The notes beneath the pieces were generated by a model. That model was given only the letters and a program-made list of their open reading frames with translations. It did not search any database and had not been told where the DNA came from. From Tuctoria greenei (lineage: Eukaryota > Streptophyta > Magnoliopsida > Poales > Poaceae): a DNA stretch of 64,000 nucleotides. Positions 9,265 through 21,346 of the stretch are shown piece by piece (the first letter of the stretch is position 1; every line of letters starts with the position of its first letter). A program made the position numbers and the translations under genes. The stretch covers positions 78,289,311 to 78,353,310 of the forward strand of contig JAYESD010000003.1 of the NCBI GenBank assembly GCA_036927565.1, in the 5' to 3' direction.

Positions 9265-12200
9265 TGTAAAATCCACATTTTCCTTCATATGAGGTTCAAT
9301 TGTAAGTAGGTTATCAACCCTAATGGAGACCAATTATAGCTATGCTCATGAACTTGATCTCATCAAATAATTTCTTCCACTCATGCTTAAATTTTATTTA
9401 CATGAGGAATGGACTTCACTAATAATCTTAGATAAATTCCTTTGACCTCTCTTCAAAGTTTGGAATTATTTGAATGGAGGATCCTAGGTCAAATTAATAT
9501 GCAGTACCCAATATATATTCAAATTAATTACAAATTGAATATACTACTCTATATTTGGCCCTGTCAAAATTATTCAAAGCAGAGGCCTTAATTTTTCTAT
9601 GGCTTACTAATATTCCAAATAGACTTCCTGCAAAATTTCATAAATTATGAACTCCAATTGCTATTTTATTTGAGACACTTAGCAAATTCAGACCCTATTA
9701 GGAATTCAAATTTTGAATGCTGTTCAACTTAATTGAACATCAATATTTGAGCACACCATCATGGTCAGCATGACTTGCTTGACTTATCCTCATGGTTTCA
9801 AAATTTTTGGAACTCATTTGCTATTTAAATCAGTGACACCATTGAATTTTATCCAAATTCAAATTTGAAATTCAATTGAAACTTGCTCCAATTCGAAACC
9901 CAATTTCCGAATAAAATTCCATATATTTATTTGAGCCTCCCCACAAAAATCTAGAATTTTTGGATCAAGTTTGGTAAGGAAAATTGATGTTGCAGAGAAG
10001 GGGTAGGGATAAGAGTAGTGGGACCCACCAGACAGTGAGACAAACTCGGTGCTGCTCTGCACGCCGTTTTTCTGGCGCTTCCCTGCTCGACACCGCGCTG
10101 CATGCAAACCACCACCGAGCTGCTCGTCTGCCTGCTTCATGGCGTGCCTTCTACTCCTCCTTGAGCTATATATACACTCCCCCGGTCGAAGTGGACACAC
10201 ACGCACACGCTCTACTCTGTTTTTCCCTTTCCGTTACTGCACCGCATCGCCGCCGCCGTTCTTGATGCACCGGCCGAACAATGCAAGGATTCGTTGTCCT
10301 TCCAACAGCAAAAGGTGGCTTAACTAGTTGCTCTTCCTTCCCATCCAGTCCTTTGTTTGATTCCCTGCTTATATGTGCAGTATTTCGAAGTTTCCTCGGA
10401 GCTCGCGGGTGAAGCCGCTAGGGAACCTTCTGTTCCACGAGGACAGGCCACTTCAAGCACGTTTCCATCTCCTTCCTTGAAGCAATAAGGCACGCAAAGG
10501 TACCTAGATGCTTGTTGTGAAGTTTCAACCACTATCGTGCTTCCTAGATCCCTTATCTCAAGTTTCCCCAAAAACAGTTCATACTGAGATCACTAGATTA
10601 CCGGTTAAATTCCGTTTCTACGTACGATGACTTGTCAATCCAATAAGGTATTCTCTCCTAGATCTCCTGACGCATCACCTCACCAAAATTGAAAGGAAGA
10701 CATCGAGAGACGGGGTCGGACTTTGTGTTTTCATGGCCGCCGGTTGAAAAACCGTACTTCACCGTTGAACTCAGCTTTGCCGGCGATGTCACCCCATTAT
10801 AACCCCCAAATAATCCTCCTGGTGCTCCCAGCAAACTCCCTGACCTTTTCCCGAGCCTATTACGCCATTTCCGAGCATTTTCGACGAACGCGGAAACCCT
10901 AGCTCCGCCGTCACCGTCGCATCGCCGTCTCCGGTCATCGCCAACGTGATTGGACACCACCATCGGCTTGTGCGGTCGATTTTATGGTTGAGCGGTCAAG
11001 GAAAGGCTGAAAGGAGGTCGACACACCTAAGTCCGACAAAGCGCTGCCTCGGTTCCGGCGAGAGATGCCACCGCGTCGGGAGGTTGACGAAGGTGCGGGA
11101 CCCACCTGTCAACGACACCGGTCGCGTGGGATCAGCCGTGCACACGGATCCGTTGTGGCTGCGCAGGTTAACCCTGTGGCTCCCGGTGTGGCTCCGTTCT
11201 GATTGGCCTGATTCAAATAAAGTGGGACCGGTCCCTTTATTTGAAATTTCCAATAGGAAAATAAATCTAGAATCAATCCAAACTTGGAAAATCCATAACT
11301 TCCATTAGAATTATCCAAAATCCAATGTAAATTTTCGTTAGAACTAGCATGAAGAATATTGTCCAGTGGTGCACTTGGATTTGTATGAAAAGCCATAGAA
11401 ATTTCTCTATAATTCAGATAAGAAAAATGGTTAAATAATTCATTCCTACAGTTCTGTTAATTGGAAAATTCCCAATTTTTGTCAGAACACTATTGTTAAT
11501 ACAGTTGACCTCCAGTAAAAATTTCAGGTTCTTTGGACTTAAAATACTGGGTTGATCAATATTCCAAATATCTATGAAGTTATAAATTGAGAAAAACGGA
11601 AAATCAATTTCCAGAAATTTTACCCAAATTTGAAATATCAGTTTCTCCCTGTAGGAAGGTTAGAAAATAGTGAAACAAATTTTCCTAGGACCAGGGAGAC
11701 CCCCTCTATACGATACAACCCCTAGTAACTATGATAGGTCTCCAAAATTGCAACCAAAATTTAGAGAAGGTTATTGCTTACCATAATTTTTAAGAACAAC
11801 AAACTTCCTTGATCATCTCCTGTTCTTTGCAAGAATCTTCTCTGTAGTCTCTAGTATCTACCATAAAATTCCCAAAGCCAATTAAAATAATTATCTTATT
11901 TTCATCCTAGGATATTCACACCACCTCAAGTATATTAATTATTTTCAAAGTCATTCATACCTAGTATATGCATATCGTGTGGTAGCTGAAATCGAGGAGC
12001 AGCCGAAAGCTTTGGAGGTCCAGCCGCCACAAACTAACATAGGCTCAGACTTGCATTCAGGCAAGCCCGGTTTGCATTTAAGTTCCTCACAGTATTTTAC
12101 AGTTTTATTTCACCTTACGTCTTCAGATGATTGTGCATTACGTTTAAGGTGTTTGACATCCACTTGCTTGGCCACAAATCCTATGGAGTCTTGGGTAGGT

Positions 12201-13491
12201 CTATGGCCCATTGAGTAGACACTGCTATGCTTATGCTCATAGGAATTCGGTAGAAGTCGAGCAGTTGGAATCTACTCGCAAGATATGAATTTTATCACAC
12301 GGGAGGATCTGGAATAAGAAAACAATTTATGAATATTAAATTGAGACCGAGTAGTGGGCAGGATGCAGCGAGATGTGGTCTCATGTGCGTTGCCCTGCTT
12401 GTGTCGATTGAGGACCGTTTCGTGTGCGGTCCCGCTGGACAAGCTTGAATTGTAAACTGACATAGCTTGATACTGGTTTGTCGAGGCATTCCGTTCTGTT
12501 TTATATGCGTGGGTTGAGGGCAGGAAGGTGTCAATCAGCTGGTGGGCACATCAGTGTACGCCCCACGCAGTGACCTCTTGCTCGTGGCGGATCGACCGGT
12601 TCGTCATTCGAGCGTTTAGTGAATGGTGGCCATATACGACTAGTACTGAATTGTTATGTAGGTACTCCTGTAAGTACTCGCTGACATTTCCGAAAGTGCG
12701 TATGTGTTGTGTTGTTCTGGGTGTATCCTGATTGCAATCTCCGTCCCTCGCGGTAATAGAGTACCACTTGTTCATTGCACCGTGACATAGTAAATACTGA
12801 AGAAGTCAAGAGAACATGATATATTGGTTTACAAAATGCTTGGATAGCCTTGTTTGGCTTAGAGATAGTACAATTAAAAGTTTATAGTTACCCCATACTT
12901 TACCTGTAATAGCATTAGGTGCTTTGTGCACGTCATATCATCGACAAAGCATTTCTTGTTTGATTGTGGTGTCTATGATGTGTCTTGCCTGAAGAATGTC
13001 ATGTGCTACTTAAAATATGAATATAACGATCCACTTGTAGGTGAGTCCTTTACGCTTTACCTTACCTATGCTTAGTATTCACCCTTGCATATGTGTAGTG
13101 AGACGGGTTAGTCTTGCTGAGCCTTATCCTCACATTTGCAGTTAACAAGTTTTTGCTGATTATACGACTGATGGCGGGTTTGGTGACAAGGCTGCACCCC
13201 CTCCAAGATTTACAGCCGAGTGGGAACCCTACACGCCGCCGTGAATTGTGTGTTTCTAGTGCGAAGTATCCATGGCATGGATGACTTTGCTTTTGCATAG
13301 CTAGTGCTGAGAGCGTAGCTATGATGTATAGTTCTTTTCCCTTCCGTTTGTATTTTAAAACTTCCGCTGTGCTTTTCAATAAAGACTTGGTATTGTATAT
13401 TGTTCTTGTCCTATTCTTGTATACTGTTGGGTGTCGCATCGCACGACACCACCCAATGAGATCCTTGGAGGTCGGGATTCTGGTCCCCACA
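9265..13491 (+). repeat. 5' LTR of element B (4227 bp)
   Basis: It starts TGTAAAATCC, ends GGTCCCCACA, and is followed by the primer-binding site. The first ~310 bp differ from the 3' LTR at about 14 sites by eye, but 10299-11035 differs at only 3. Compared with the 3' LTR it lacks about 33 bp near 12448. The ORFs in it are shadows without domains. Confidence 0.92.
10166..10175 (+). promoter_or_regulatory. TATA box of the B 5' LTR
   Basis: CTATATATAC in a GC-rich setting (CTTGAGCTATATATACACTC), repeated at the corresponding place in the 3' LTR (22229-22238). It is the best promoter candidate for the B transcript. Confidence 0.65.
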
Positions 13492-13495
13492 GACA

Positions 13496-13507
13496 TGGTA
13501 TCAGAGC
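13496..13507 (+). other. Primer-binding site of element B (initiator Met tRNA)
   Basis: TGGTATCAGAGC, the plant initiator-methionine tRNA complement, lies 4 nt after the LTR end. Confidence 0.92.
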
Positions 13508-15432
13508 ATCATTGGGAACAGTGTACTTGAAAAGAGCATATTTTCAAAAATTAAGATTTGAGTGAGGAATTAGTTATATGCCCTTATATGGAGTATTATT
13601 AGTATAAGATATAAAGGTGGTAAACTAACTTATATGTTATTAATTCTGTAACGACGCTCCGACGTCAGGTAAGAGGTAAGGTACGCCACCGTAAGCAGAT
13701 CAATTGCGGTAAGCTCACCATGCGAGAGGTAGCATGAAAGTATTTCCAGGGCTTGGCACTGAAATTTTAATAGGAGTCTCTGAAGCTTTCTATGTTTCCG
13801 AGAACCTATGACACGCGGTACTCCAGCGTGCTTCAAAGTTAGTGGGAGCCCCTGTCGGGTGGTGTATAACCCGATAGTATGCCTCTCTAGAATCATTCAT
13901 ATTCTATAGGAGCATGCGAAACAAGTATTCCCGAGCGTGTATAAGTTGGTTCGTGTGGGAGTCTTTGCTGTACTGACGTATTACAGCCATGTACCACGAG
14001 ACATGACATCACTCGAGGGCAACTCACACCAGAGTCGTATGCATTTTTATTTTCATATATATTATTGTGACTGCATGTCGTGTTTCCCTGTGCCACCCTT
14101 GAGGTGTGAAGGTGTGAAAGGAGATTGTTTGTCTTCTGCAGCATCGACTACAGTAGCAACCCGTGTAGCACACGTTTGCGAGTGAACGATACTAGGGCCA
14201 CCTATAAATGTATCCGGAAATACTGGTTAGAAATTTATTTGGTGAGGCACGTAGTACCGTCGGTATCAACTTTGATACTTGACCATCCCAAAAAGACAAA
14301 AATGGATGCATTGTATTCTGGAAAGTCTGACTATCTGGTGCTGGTAGGTTGGACTCCGCAAAATGAGTTTTGATTCGGCATTGGGTTAGCACCAAGATTC
14401 TTGATTTTTGGCTAAAGTTTGCACAACTTCGGCAGGTTGTAATCTTGGTTAGTTAGGAATAAACATAGAGGTATGCTATATGGATGAAAATTTCTCGAAT
14501 ACCTCAAAAGCTTTTCTGTTGACCATCAAGGCAGATAAGCTTGATAATCTGTTGAAATTTGGGGTATGCTTAAACTACTCCAGATGACCCTACCATTGTA
14601 CCAGTCTCTGTATTTCTGCAATAACTCACTGTAGAAAATCTTCTGCCTTATTGTGATATATATATGAAAAGGGTAGAAGAAAATCTACAGTTTTGTTATT
14701 TAAAGTTTCTATTGATTCGAATTGGAGGCAATTCAAATTTCGAGCTCAAAACAGTGAACTGCAGGGCTGCTGTTGAACAACAGTCAGTTCATCTGTTAAG
14801 TTTAGCTAGCTCTAGCCTTTGATCCAGAATAGTGACATGATCATATATATACATTTTTGGAAATCTTAGCAAGTCCTCTATCAACTTTATGTTGCATTCA
14901 TGGCCTAAAACTTAGTATAGCTGTGTTAAATTCCTATGGTTGCAAACTTGGTTCTGGCAGATCCGAACATCAAATAGTTGGCACATAGTTTATAATTAGT
15001 GCACTATACCTATGTAACAAATGTTTCATGGCCGCAATATTTTACCTCCGGATTGTTACATTTATGTTATACAATGTTTATTTTGTCATTACCTCAATAT
15101 ATTGTCATGATATACCTGTATAAATTGTGGAAATCACCACATATATTGGAGAGGTTCTGTCAAAATTTCCAGAAAATTTGGGTCAACTTTAAACCTGTAT
15201 AGACTCTATTTCCTAGCTCACCTGGAGCTGTTTGAGTACAATCTGGAAAGGTTGTAAAGTATACTACAACTTTTGTACTTAACCCCTGGTTCTGACGTTT
15301 CCTGTATGAAAAATTTTAATTTATACAGGAAGGTCAGCTGGAACAGACTGTGATTACAACTCAAAGTTTAAAATTTTCTTAAACTGTTGGGAGTTGGAAA
15401 CCTTCTCATTGTTCCAGTATCTTTTTTCACAG
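13508..15432 (+). other. Long untranslated leader of element B
   Basis: About 1.9 kb without a credible ORF. It holds a hairpin at 13852-13877 that is conserved in element C. It ends with a pyrimidine-rich CTTTTTTCACAG directly before the ORF0 start codon, like a 3' splice site. Confidence 0.65.
13852..13877 (+). other. Leader hairpin of B, conserved in C
   Basis: CTGTCGGGT, loop GGTGTATA, ACCCGATAG. As RNA all nine pairs form, one being G-U. Element C has the same loop and the pair A-U at that position. Confidence 0.7.
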
Positions 15433-16392
15433 ATGGCCGATTCTTAAGTATACTTACCAAACGGATGGGTATTCACGAAGTGTACTCTTCTGAAGGGTTT
15501 TTCGGATTTCTTGATAGCAATGATTCAACGGTTCGGATATCCTGAAATACCGGACTATTGGGGCAAGGAGATCGATGACGGAGGTGTGACAAGATGCACC
15601 ATTTATGTCGATGTGCCTGCTTCTCCATTGAATATTGGATGGGCTCCTTTTTCCATCCAAGTGCAAGGGATTCAGTTGGAAGACACTTGGTGTTATGCCG
15701 CAAGTGTTGCCATAATGAGGTTTTGCAAACTTCATTACCGTGCTATGGCTGACAATCCATTCGCGCTCTTTCTGGTCGACGGTAGAGCCGGTGATGAGTG
15801 GGCAAGTCGGATGGTTGCAGCATATGGGCATAATGAAGAAGTACCCAAGATGATTTTAGCGTCATATGCAGCATCAGCGTGTCAAGAGTGCCTTGATCAG
15901 CATGCTAGCCTTGGAAAAATGATGAATGACCTGAAGCAGGCTCTGATTCGAGGGGATCACTTTGAAGGGGCCAATGACTCACTTAAGGCCACAGTTGCTA
16001 CCCTAAATCGCCGTCTAAACTTAAGGGAGAATCAGTGGCACCGGGCTGTTAAAGCTCGATCGGAGGCTCACATAAAAACGCAACACGCGAAAAGCGCGTT
16101 GGAAGCGAGTCAACTCGAGGTGCAACTATTAGATGAATAGCTGAGTGAGGTGACTCAAGAAAGGGATAAATCCAGAGGGGAGACTCAGGATTGGAAGGTC
16201 AGTTGCAAAAACGCACAGAAAGAACTGGAAAACTTGAGGATGTTTCTTCTGCAAGCTGATGTGAAATCTTTAGTTGTCGTGACATCATCAATGGTGGGTG
16301 AGGTAGCAACTCTTGCTTCCGCAACCACACTTGTGGCACCTACTTCGAATGATGAAGAAGAAGATCCCGAGGAACTCGAGTACGTCGAGTAG
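15433..16392 (+). pseudogene. ORF0 of element B (pre-gag ORF, two stops)
   Basis: One frame runs from ATG 15433 to TAG 16390-16392, about 319 codons, with a TAA at codon 5 (15445-15447) and a TAG at 16138-16140. It aligns by eye over its whole length with the intact ORF0 of element C. Shared parts include LPNGW near the start, YWGKE, IYVDVPA, GWAPFSI, a glutamate/lysine-rich helical second half (SEVTQERDKSRGETQDWK), and an acidic DPEELEYVE end. The first ~130 residues look globular; residues ~140-270 look like a coiled coil. I recognise no catalytic motif. I recall an 'orf0' before gag in rice RIRE3/RIRE8, relatives of this lineage, but have not verified it. Function unknown. Confidence 0.75.
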
Positions 16393-16771
16393 GGCATATT
16401 GGAGTGGGGTGTGGCAGCACTTCTGCCGTCATGGGGCAACATATAGTTTAGTAGTTGCTCGTGTTTATTTTGTGGCAATGTTTGTATCATATTAAGAATA
16501 GCAGTGGTTATGTTTAAGATGACAAGATGTTTGTGACATCTCATGGGGACCAAGTATGGTAGAGATGCACTTCTGTAGGGGGAGTCCATCGTTTTGGAGT
16601 ACACTACTTTAATATTGGTCATGATATAATATATCTTGTATAAAGTTTATACTTTATGAATATATGTGAATGTTATGAACTTATTCCCTTGTCAATAAGT
16701 CATGCTATTGAATAATGAAATGGATAAAGGAAAAGAAAACATGTGCTGATTTTAAGTCATTTGGATGCAGA
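16393..16771 (+). other. Spacer between ORF0 and gag of B
   Basis: About 380 bases, AT-rich, non-coding. It ends in TTTGGATGCAG just before the gag ATG; C ends the corresponding spacer with GTATTGCAG, so an acceptor-like AG precedes gag in both. Confidence 0.5.
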
Positions 16772-17935
16772 ATGGTGCGTACGCGCTCGATGCCTGAAAT
16801 GGGAGGATCCAGTCGTGGTCGTGAGGACGAATCTCCGACCCAGGAGACAGCTGTGACACCGCAACAACGAGTTCCTCCACCACCACTTCCTGAACTTACA
16901 AGGAGTCTAGCAGAGGTTATCGCCGCAGTGCTTGGCTCACGCGACGAGCAAATAGAGTAACTGCGGACTTTGGTCCAGCATTCGTCCCGTCAAGAAGGGC
17001 GACTAGATGCGGGTCCACGACAGCTTTCTTCGAGTTCATACTCGGACTTCATGTCAATGCACCCGCTGGTCTTCGTGGAGGCCGATGAACCGTTGGAGGC
17101 GGACAACTAGCTCCGCTCCATCGAAGGGAAGTTCGGTTTGCTATGAGTAACCGAACATCAGAAGACCCTGTTCGTGGCCAAACAATTACAAGGGTCTGCT
17201 GGTGAGTGGTGGGTAAATTACCTTGCCGCACGACCAGTCGGCTATGCCGCGAGCTGGGAGGAATTTCGGGAGGCGTTTCGCGCCTATCACATACCTCCCG
17301 GTGTTATGAGGAGGAAGCTTCAAGAGTTCTTGGAGCTGAAGAAAGGAGGAAGGAGTGCCTACGAGTACTCCAAGATATTCAACCACTTGGCCCAATATGC
17401 TCAGGACCAAGTGAGTACTGAAGATCGGAAGCGGGAATGCTTCTATCGGGGTTTGAACCCCAAGATGAAGGTCAAGCTTGCCTTGTTCAACAGTGGCAAC
17501 TTCAACAACATGGTCAATGTCGCGATCGTGCATGAGGACGCTACTAGGGAGCTGTTCTCTGACAAGAAGAAAAGGAGTGCGCCGCATGGCAGCGGAGTGG
17601 GTACTCCTCAGAAGTGCCGCATGGTGTATCGATCACTATCCGGCCAGAGGTGGCAGCAACCATCGCGACCACCGATGTTTCGTGGTCGCCCATTCAACAA
17701 CACCAGCTTTCGCCCACAACAGCAACAAGGGATGATTCTGCGTGCACCTCTACCTCCACCGCGTGCACCGGGATTCCGTCCTCCATTGCGTGCCGGTTAG
17801 ACACCGTACACGTGTTATACGTGTGGATGTACGAGGCACTTTGCCAAAGACTGCCCGCAGAGCGGAGGACATTCATCGTACCAGGGGGCAAACCAGCCTC
17901 GCAACCAGCCCAAGAAGCTAGCCACCAGAACCGGT
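16772..17935 (+). pseudogene. Element B gag
   Basis: The frame starts MVRTRSMPEMGG and passes a proline-rich segment. It then reads the gag domain (GSAGEWWVNYLAARPVGYAASWEEFREAFRAYHIPPGVMRRK, then GGRSAYEYSKIFNHLAQYAQDQ and RKRECFYRGLNPKMK), a basic region, and a zinc knuckle CYTCGCTRHFAKDC (17813-17854). In-frame stops occur near 16957, 17108, 17144 and at 17798-17800. The frame continues into protease without change, so gag and pol were one polyprotein. Confidence 0.88.
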
Positions 17936-18400
17936 AACGTCCACCACCTCGCCATCGAGGACGTTCCGGAAGGTGCACCCGTACTCACGGGTACGTTCTC
18001 TCTCATTGGTCATCCCATAGTCATCCTTTTTGACACCGGTGCCTCCCACAACTTTGTTAGCAATTCTTATGTCAGTCAATACTAGTTTCCTATATGTTCC
18101 ACAAAAAACCCATATATGATTTGTTCTCCGGGAGGGAAAGTAGTCACAGATAAGATGGTCCATAGGGTACCTCTTAATCTGGGTGGGAACATATATTGTA
18201 TCTCTCTCATTATACTAGAGCATCAAAAGTTAGATGTCATCTTAGGGATGGCATGGTTGCAATACAACTGTGCTATTATTGACATCGTTCCTCGGAGGAT
18301 ATATCTAAATTCTCCGCTCCACTCTCCCCAAACTCTCACTCTTGAGAGTAATATCCACATGACTCCAACTGCTTACAACACTGAAGCCTGTAAACTCGAA
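17936..18400 (+). pseudogene. Element B aspartic protease
   Basis: It is in frame with gag. The active-site motif ILFDTGASHNF has D-T-G at 18032-18040, followed by the flap and LDVILGMAWLQYNCAIIDI. One TAG interrupts it near 18083. It would have processed the polyprotein. Confidence 0.85.
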
Positions 18401-19330
18401 GATATTCCAGTAGTATGTGAGTATCCGGACGTTTTTCCCAAAGATCTTCCTGGCATGCCACCAGAAAGTGATGTCGAGTTTAAGATTGAACTTGTACCGA
18501 GAACAGTGCCAATTTCGAGAAAGCCGTATAAGATGGCACCTAAGGAACTTGCAGAACAGAAAGAGCAGCTGAAGGAACTTTTGGACAAGGGTTTCATTCG
18601 TCCAAGTTCATCACCTTGGGGTTGTTCTGCATTGTTCGTGGAAAAGAAGGATAAACGTTGAGACTATGTGTGGACTATCGTCCACTCAATGCTGTCACGA
18701 TCAAGAACAAGTATCCACTACCCCGTGTCGATATTCTGTTCGATCAATTGGTTCGTGCTCGGGTATTTTCAAAAATGGATCTTCGCTCTGGGTATTATAA
18801 AATATGGATTTGACCAGAGGATATACCTAAGAAAGCATTCTCGACGAGGTATGGATTATATGAGTACATTGTCATGTCCTTCGGATTGACCAACGCACCT
18901 ACCCATTTCATGTATCTCATGAATTCGGTATTCATGCCGGATTTGGACAAATCTGTCATGGTCTTCATCGACGACATCCTTGTATACTCAAAATCCGAAG
19001 AAGAACATGCACAACATTTGCACATCGTGCTTCAGCGATTGCGGGACCACAAGTTGTATGCTAAGTTCAGCAAATGTGAGTTTTGGATCAACAAAGTGCC
19101 ATTTCTAGGTCACATCATCTCTGCCGAAGGGATTGCAGCTGATCCAAGCAAGATTAAGCAAGTACTCAAATGGGAGTCTTCTTAGTCTGTGCATGAAGTT
19201 CGAAGCTTCCCTGGTTTAGCAGGATATTACGGGAGGTTCATCCCAAGCTTTTCTAGAATAGCTAAACCAATGACATAACTTCTGAAGAAAGGAAAAAATA
19301 TACATCGACAAAGGAATGTGAGGAAGGTTT
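18401..19330 (+). pseudogene. Element B reverse transcriptase
   Basis: It opens with VVCEYPDVFPKDLPGMPP and continues with KPYKMAPKELAEQKEQLKELLDKGFIRPSSSPWG. A small deletion at about 18658 shifts the frame before the DYRPLNA region. From 18874 the frame reads SFGLTNAPTHFMYLMNSVF and the catalytic box FIDD (18964-18975), then KFSKCEFWINKVPFLGHIIS. A TAG follows at 19185. The catalytic aspartates are retained but the ORF is broken. Confidence 0.88.
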
Positions 19331-19849
19331 TCAAGCATTAGTAAAACACCTCACAACAACGCCAGTATTAGCCCAACCAGACACAACAAGAGCCTTTGAT
19401 TTTTATTGTGATGCATCTAGAATTGGTTTGGGTTGCGTATTAATGCAAGACAAAAGGGTGATCGCTTATGGATCATGGCAGCTTCGGAACCATGAGCAGC
19501 ATTATCCGACTCATGATCTTGAGCTCGCTGCCGTGGTACTAGCATTGAAGATGTGGAGACACTATCTATGGGGAAATCTAGTACATCTCTACACCGATCA
19601 CAAGAGCTTGAAGTACATCTTTACCCAGAAAGAATTGAATATGCGACAACAAAGATGGTTGGAGTTAATCAAAGATTATGAGATTGAGATCCACTACCAT
19701 CTCGGAAAGGCAAATGTAGTCGCAGATGCGCTAAGTCGCAAGTCCCATATCAATAACCTTTCTATCACCTTGATAGAGGAAGAAGAACCGATCTCTACTT
19801 GGTTCTGTATGGGGCGCTCTACAATCTAGCCCACATTCCTAACATAAGG
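19331..19849 (+). pseudogene. Element B RNase H domain
   Basis: Frame 19428-19829 and the sequence just before it read DFYCDASRIGLGCVLMQDKRV, HEQHYPTHDLELAAVVLALKMWRHYL, LYTDHKSLKYIF and GKANVVADALSRK. These show the four acidic positions of Ty3-type RNase H. The frame shifts after EEEEPIST. Confidence 0.88.
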
Positions 19850-21100
19850 GAGGAAATTGTGGATGCTCAAATGGAGGACAAGGGCATATCGCATATTCAC
19901 CAACGAATGAAAAAGGGGGAAATGAAGTGTTTCTAAGGTGACGATGAAGGTACCATCTGGTTCAAAGACCGCATCGTGGTACCCCGCAATGTGGAACTTC
20001 GGTAGAAAATTTTGGACGAAGCTCATTTGTCCAAATATTCTATTCATCCGGGGAGTAACAAATTGTACCAAGACTTGAAGAAGAAATTTTGATGGACTCG
20101 AATGAAGAGGGAAATAGAGAAGTATGTATCCAAATGTGATATGTGTCGATGAGTGAAAGCTGACCATCTGAAGGCATCCAGACAACTACAACCTTTAAGC
20201 ATACCGACCTCGAAATAAGAGGACATCATAATGGATTTCATTGTTGGATTACCTCTCACTTTTCGCAAACATGACTCGATTTGGGTGATAGTTGACCGAC
20301 TCACCAAGTCGGCTCACTTTATTCCAGTCAATGTCATGTATGTGCATGACAATATGCAAAGCTGTATATTGCCAGGATCTTATGCTTACACGGAGTACCC
20401 CGCACTATCATATCAGATCATGGAACCTTGTTTGTTGCTCGATTTTGGGAGTATCTCCACGCATCTCTGGGTACCAAATTGATTTGAAGCTTAGCTTACC
20501 ATCCACAGATTGATGGTCAAATGGAACGAGTAAACCAAGTGCTATAAGATATGCTCCGCGCTTGTTCCATCCACCATGGTAAGAATTGGGATGATCATCT
20601 ACCATTGGCGGAGTTTTCATACAACAATGTTTATCAGACTAGCATCCAAATGGCACTATATGAAGCTCTTTATGGCCTGAAGTGCCACACACCTTTGAAC
20701 TGGTGTGAAACTGGTGAACGAGTAACATATGGTATAGACTTGGTAAAGGAAGCCGAAGATCGAGTACGAGTTATTAAAGCCAACCTCAAGGCTGCTCAGT
20801 CTCGCCAGAAAAGCTATGCGGACAAACGACGTCGACCGCTTCACTTTGATATCGGGGATCACATTTACCATCGTGTATCCCCAATGAAAGGAATTCATCG
20901 CTTTGGAGTAGAAGAGAAGCTAGCTCCGCGTTTCATCGGACCATTCACAATAAGTGAGCAATGCGGACCTATAGCCTATCGGCTAGAGCTACCAGCATCG
21001 CTTTCAGGGATCCACAATGTGTTTCACATTTCACAATTGAGAAAATGTCTCAAGGCCCCAGCGGAAGTCCATATGGAGGATTTGGAAGCTCTCCATCCAG
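19850..21100 (+). pseudogene. Element B integrase
   Basis: The zinc-binding part is near 20020-20160 (H-L-S-K-Y-S-I-H ... C-D-M-C) with two TGA codons in it. The core begins MDFIVGLPLTFRKHDSIWVIVDRLTKSAHF (20231). After lesions the frame 20551-21282 reads the rest: DDHLPLAEFSYNN, ALYGLKCHTPLNW, YADKRRRPLHFDIGDHIYHRVSPMKGIHRFGV, FIGPFTISEQCG and HNVFHISQLRKC. Several stops and a frameshift. Confidence 0.88.
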
Positions 21101-21282
21101 ATCTTACTTACTCAGAGTATCCAACCCAGATAGTCGATGAGAGGACTCGTACAACAAGAAACCGCACCTTACATTTCTACAATGTCTTGTGGAGAAACCA
21201 CACCGCTGATGAAGCAATGTGGGAAAGCGAGGAATATCTTAGAACCAACTATCCGGACTTGTTAACGTCATATGATCATTAG
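21101..21282 (+). pseudogene. Element B chromodomain at the pol C-terminus
   Basis: After YSEYPTQIVDERTRTTRNRT the frame reads FYNVLWRNHTADEAMWESEEYLRTNYPDLL and stops at 21282. This is the chromodomain pattern of Tekay chromoviruses, thought to direct integration to heterochromatin. This part is intact. Confidence 0.85.
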
Positions 21283-21330
21283 ATCATTTCCTATTATCCC
21301 TAATTTTGTAATCTCGGGACGAGATTCTTT

Positions 21331-21346
21331 TAAGGGGGGGGGGGGA
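21331..21346 (+). other. Polypurine tract of element B
   Basis: TAAGGGGGGGGGGGGA, with twelve consecutive G, directly precedes TGTAAAATCC of the 3' LTR. Element C has AATGGGGAGGAA at the same place. Confidence 0.85.

Noticed and set aside
10658..10963. Minus-strand 101-codon ORF with identical copy at 22721-23026
   Set aside because: It is LTR sequence; the identity is explained by LTR duplication and the low-divergence patch, and no domain or start context supports a protein.
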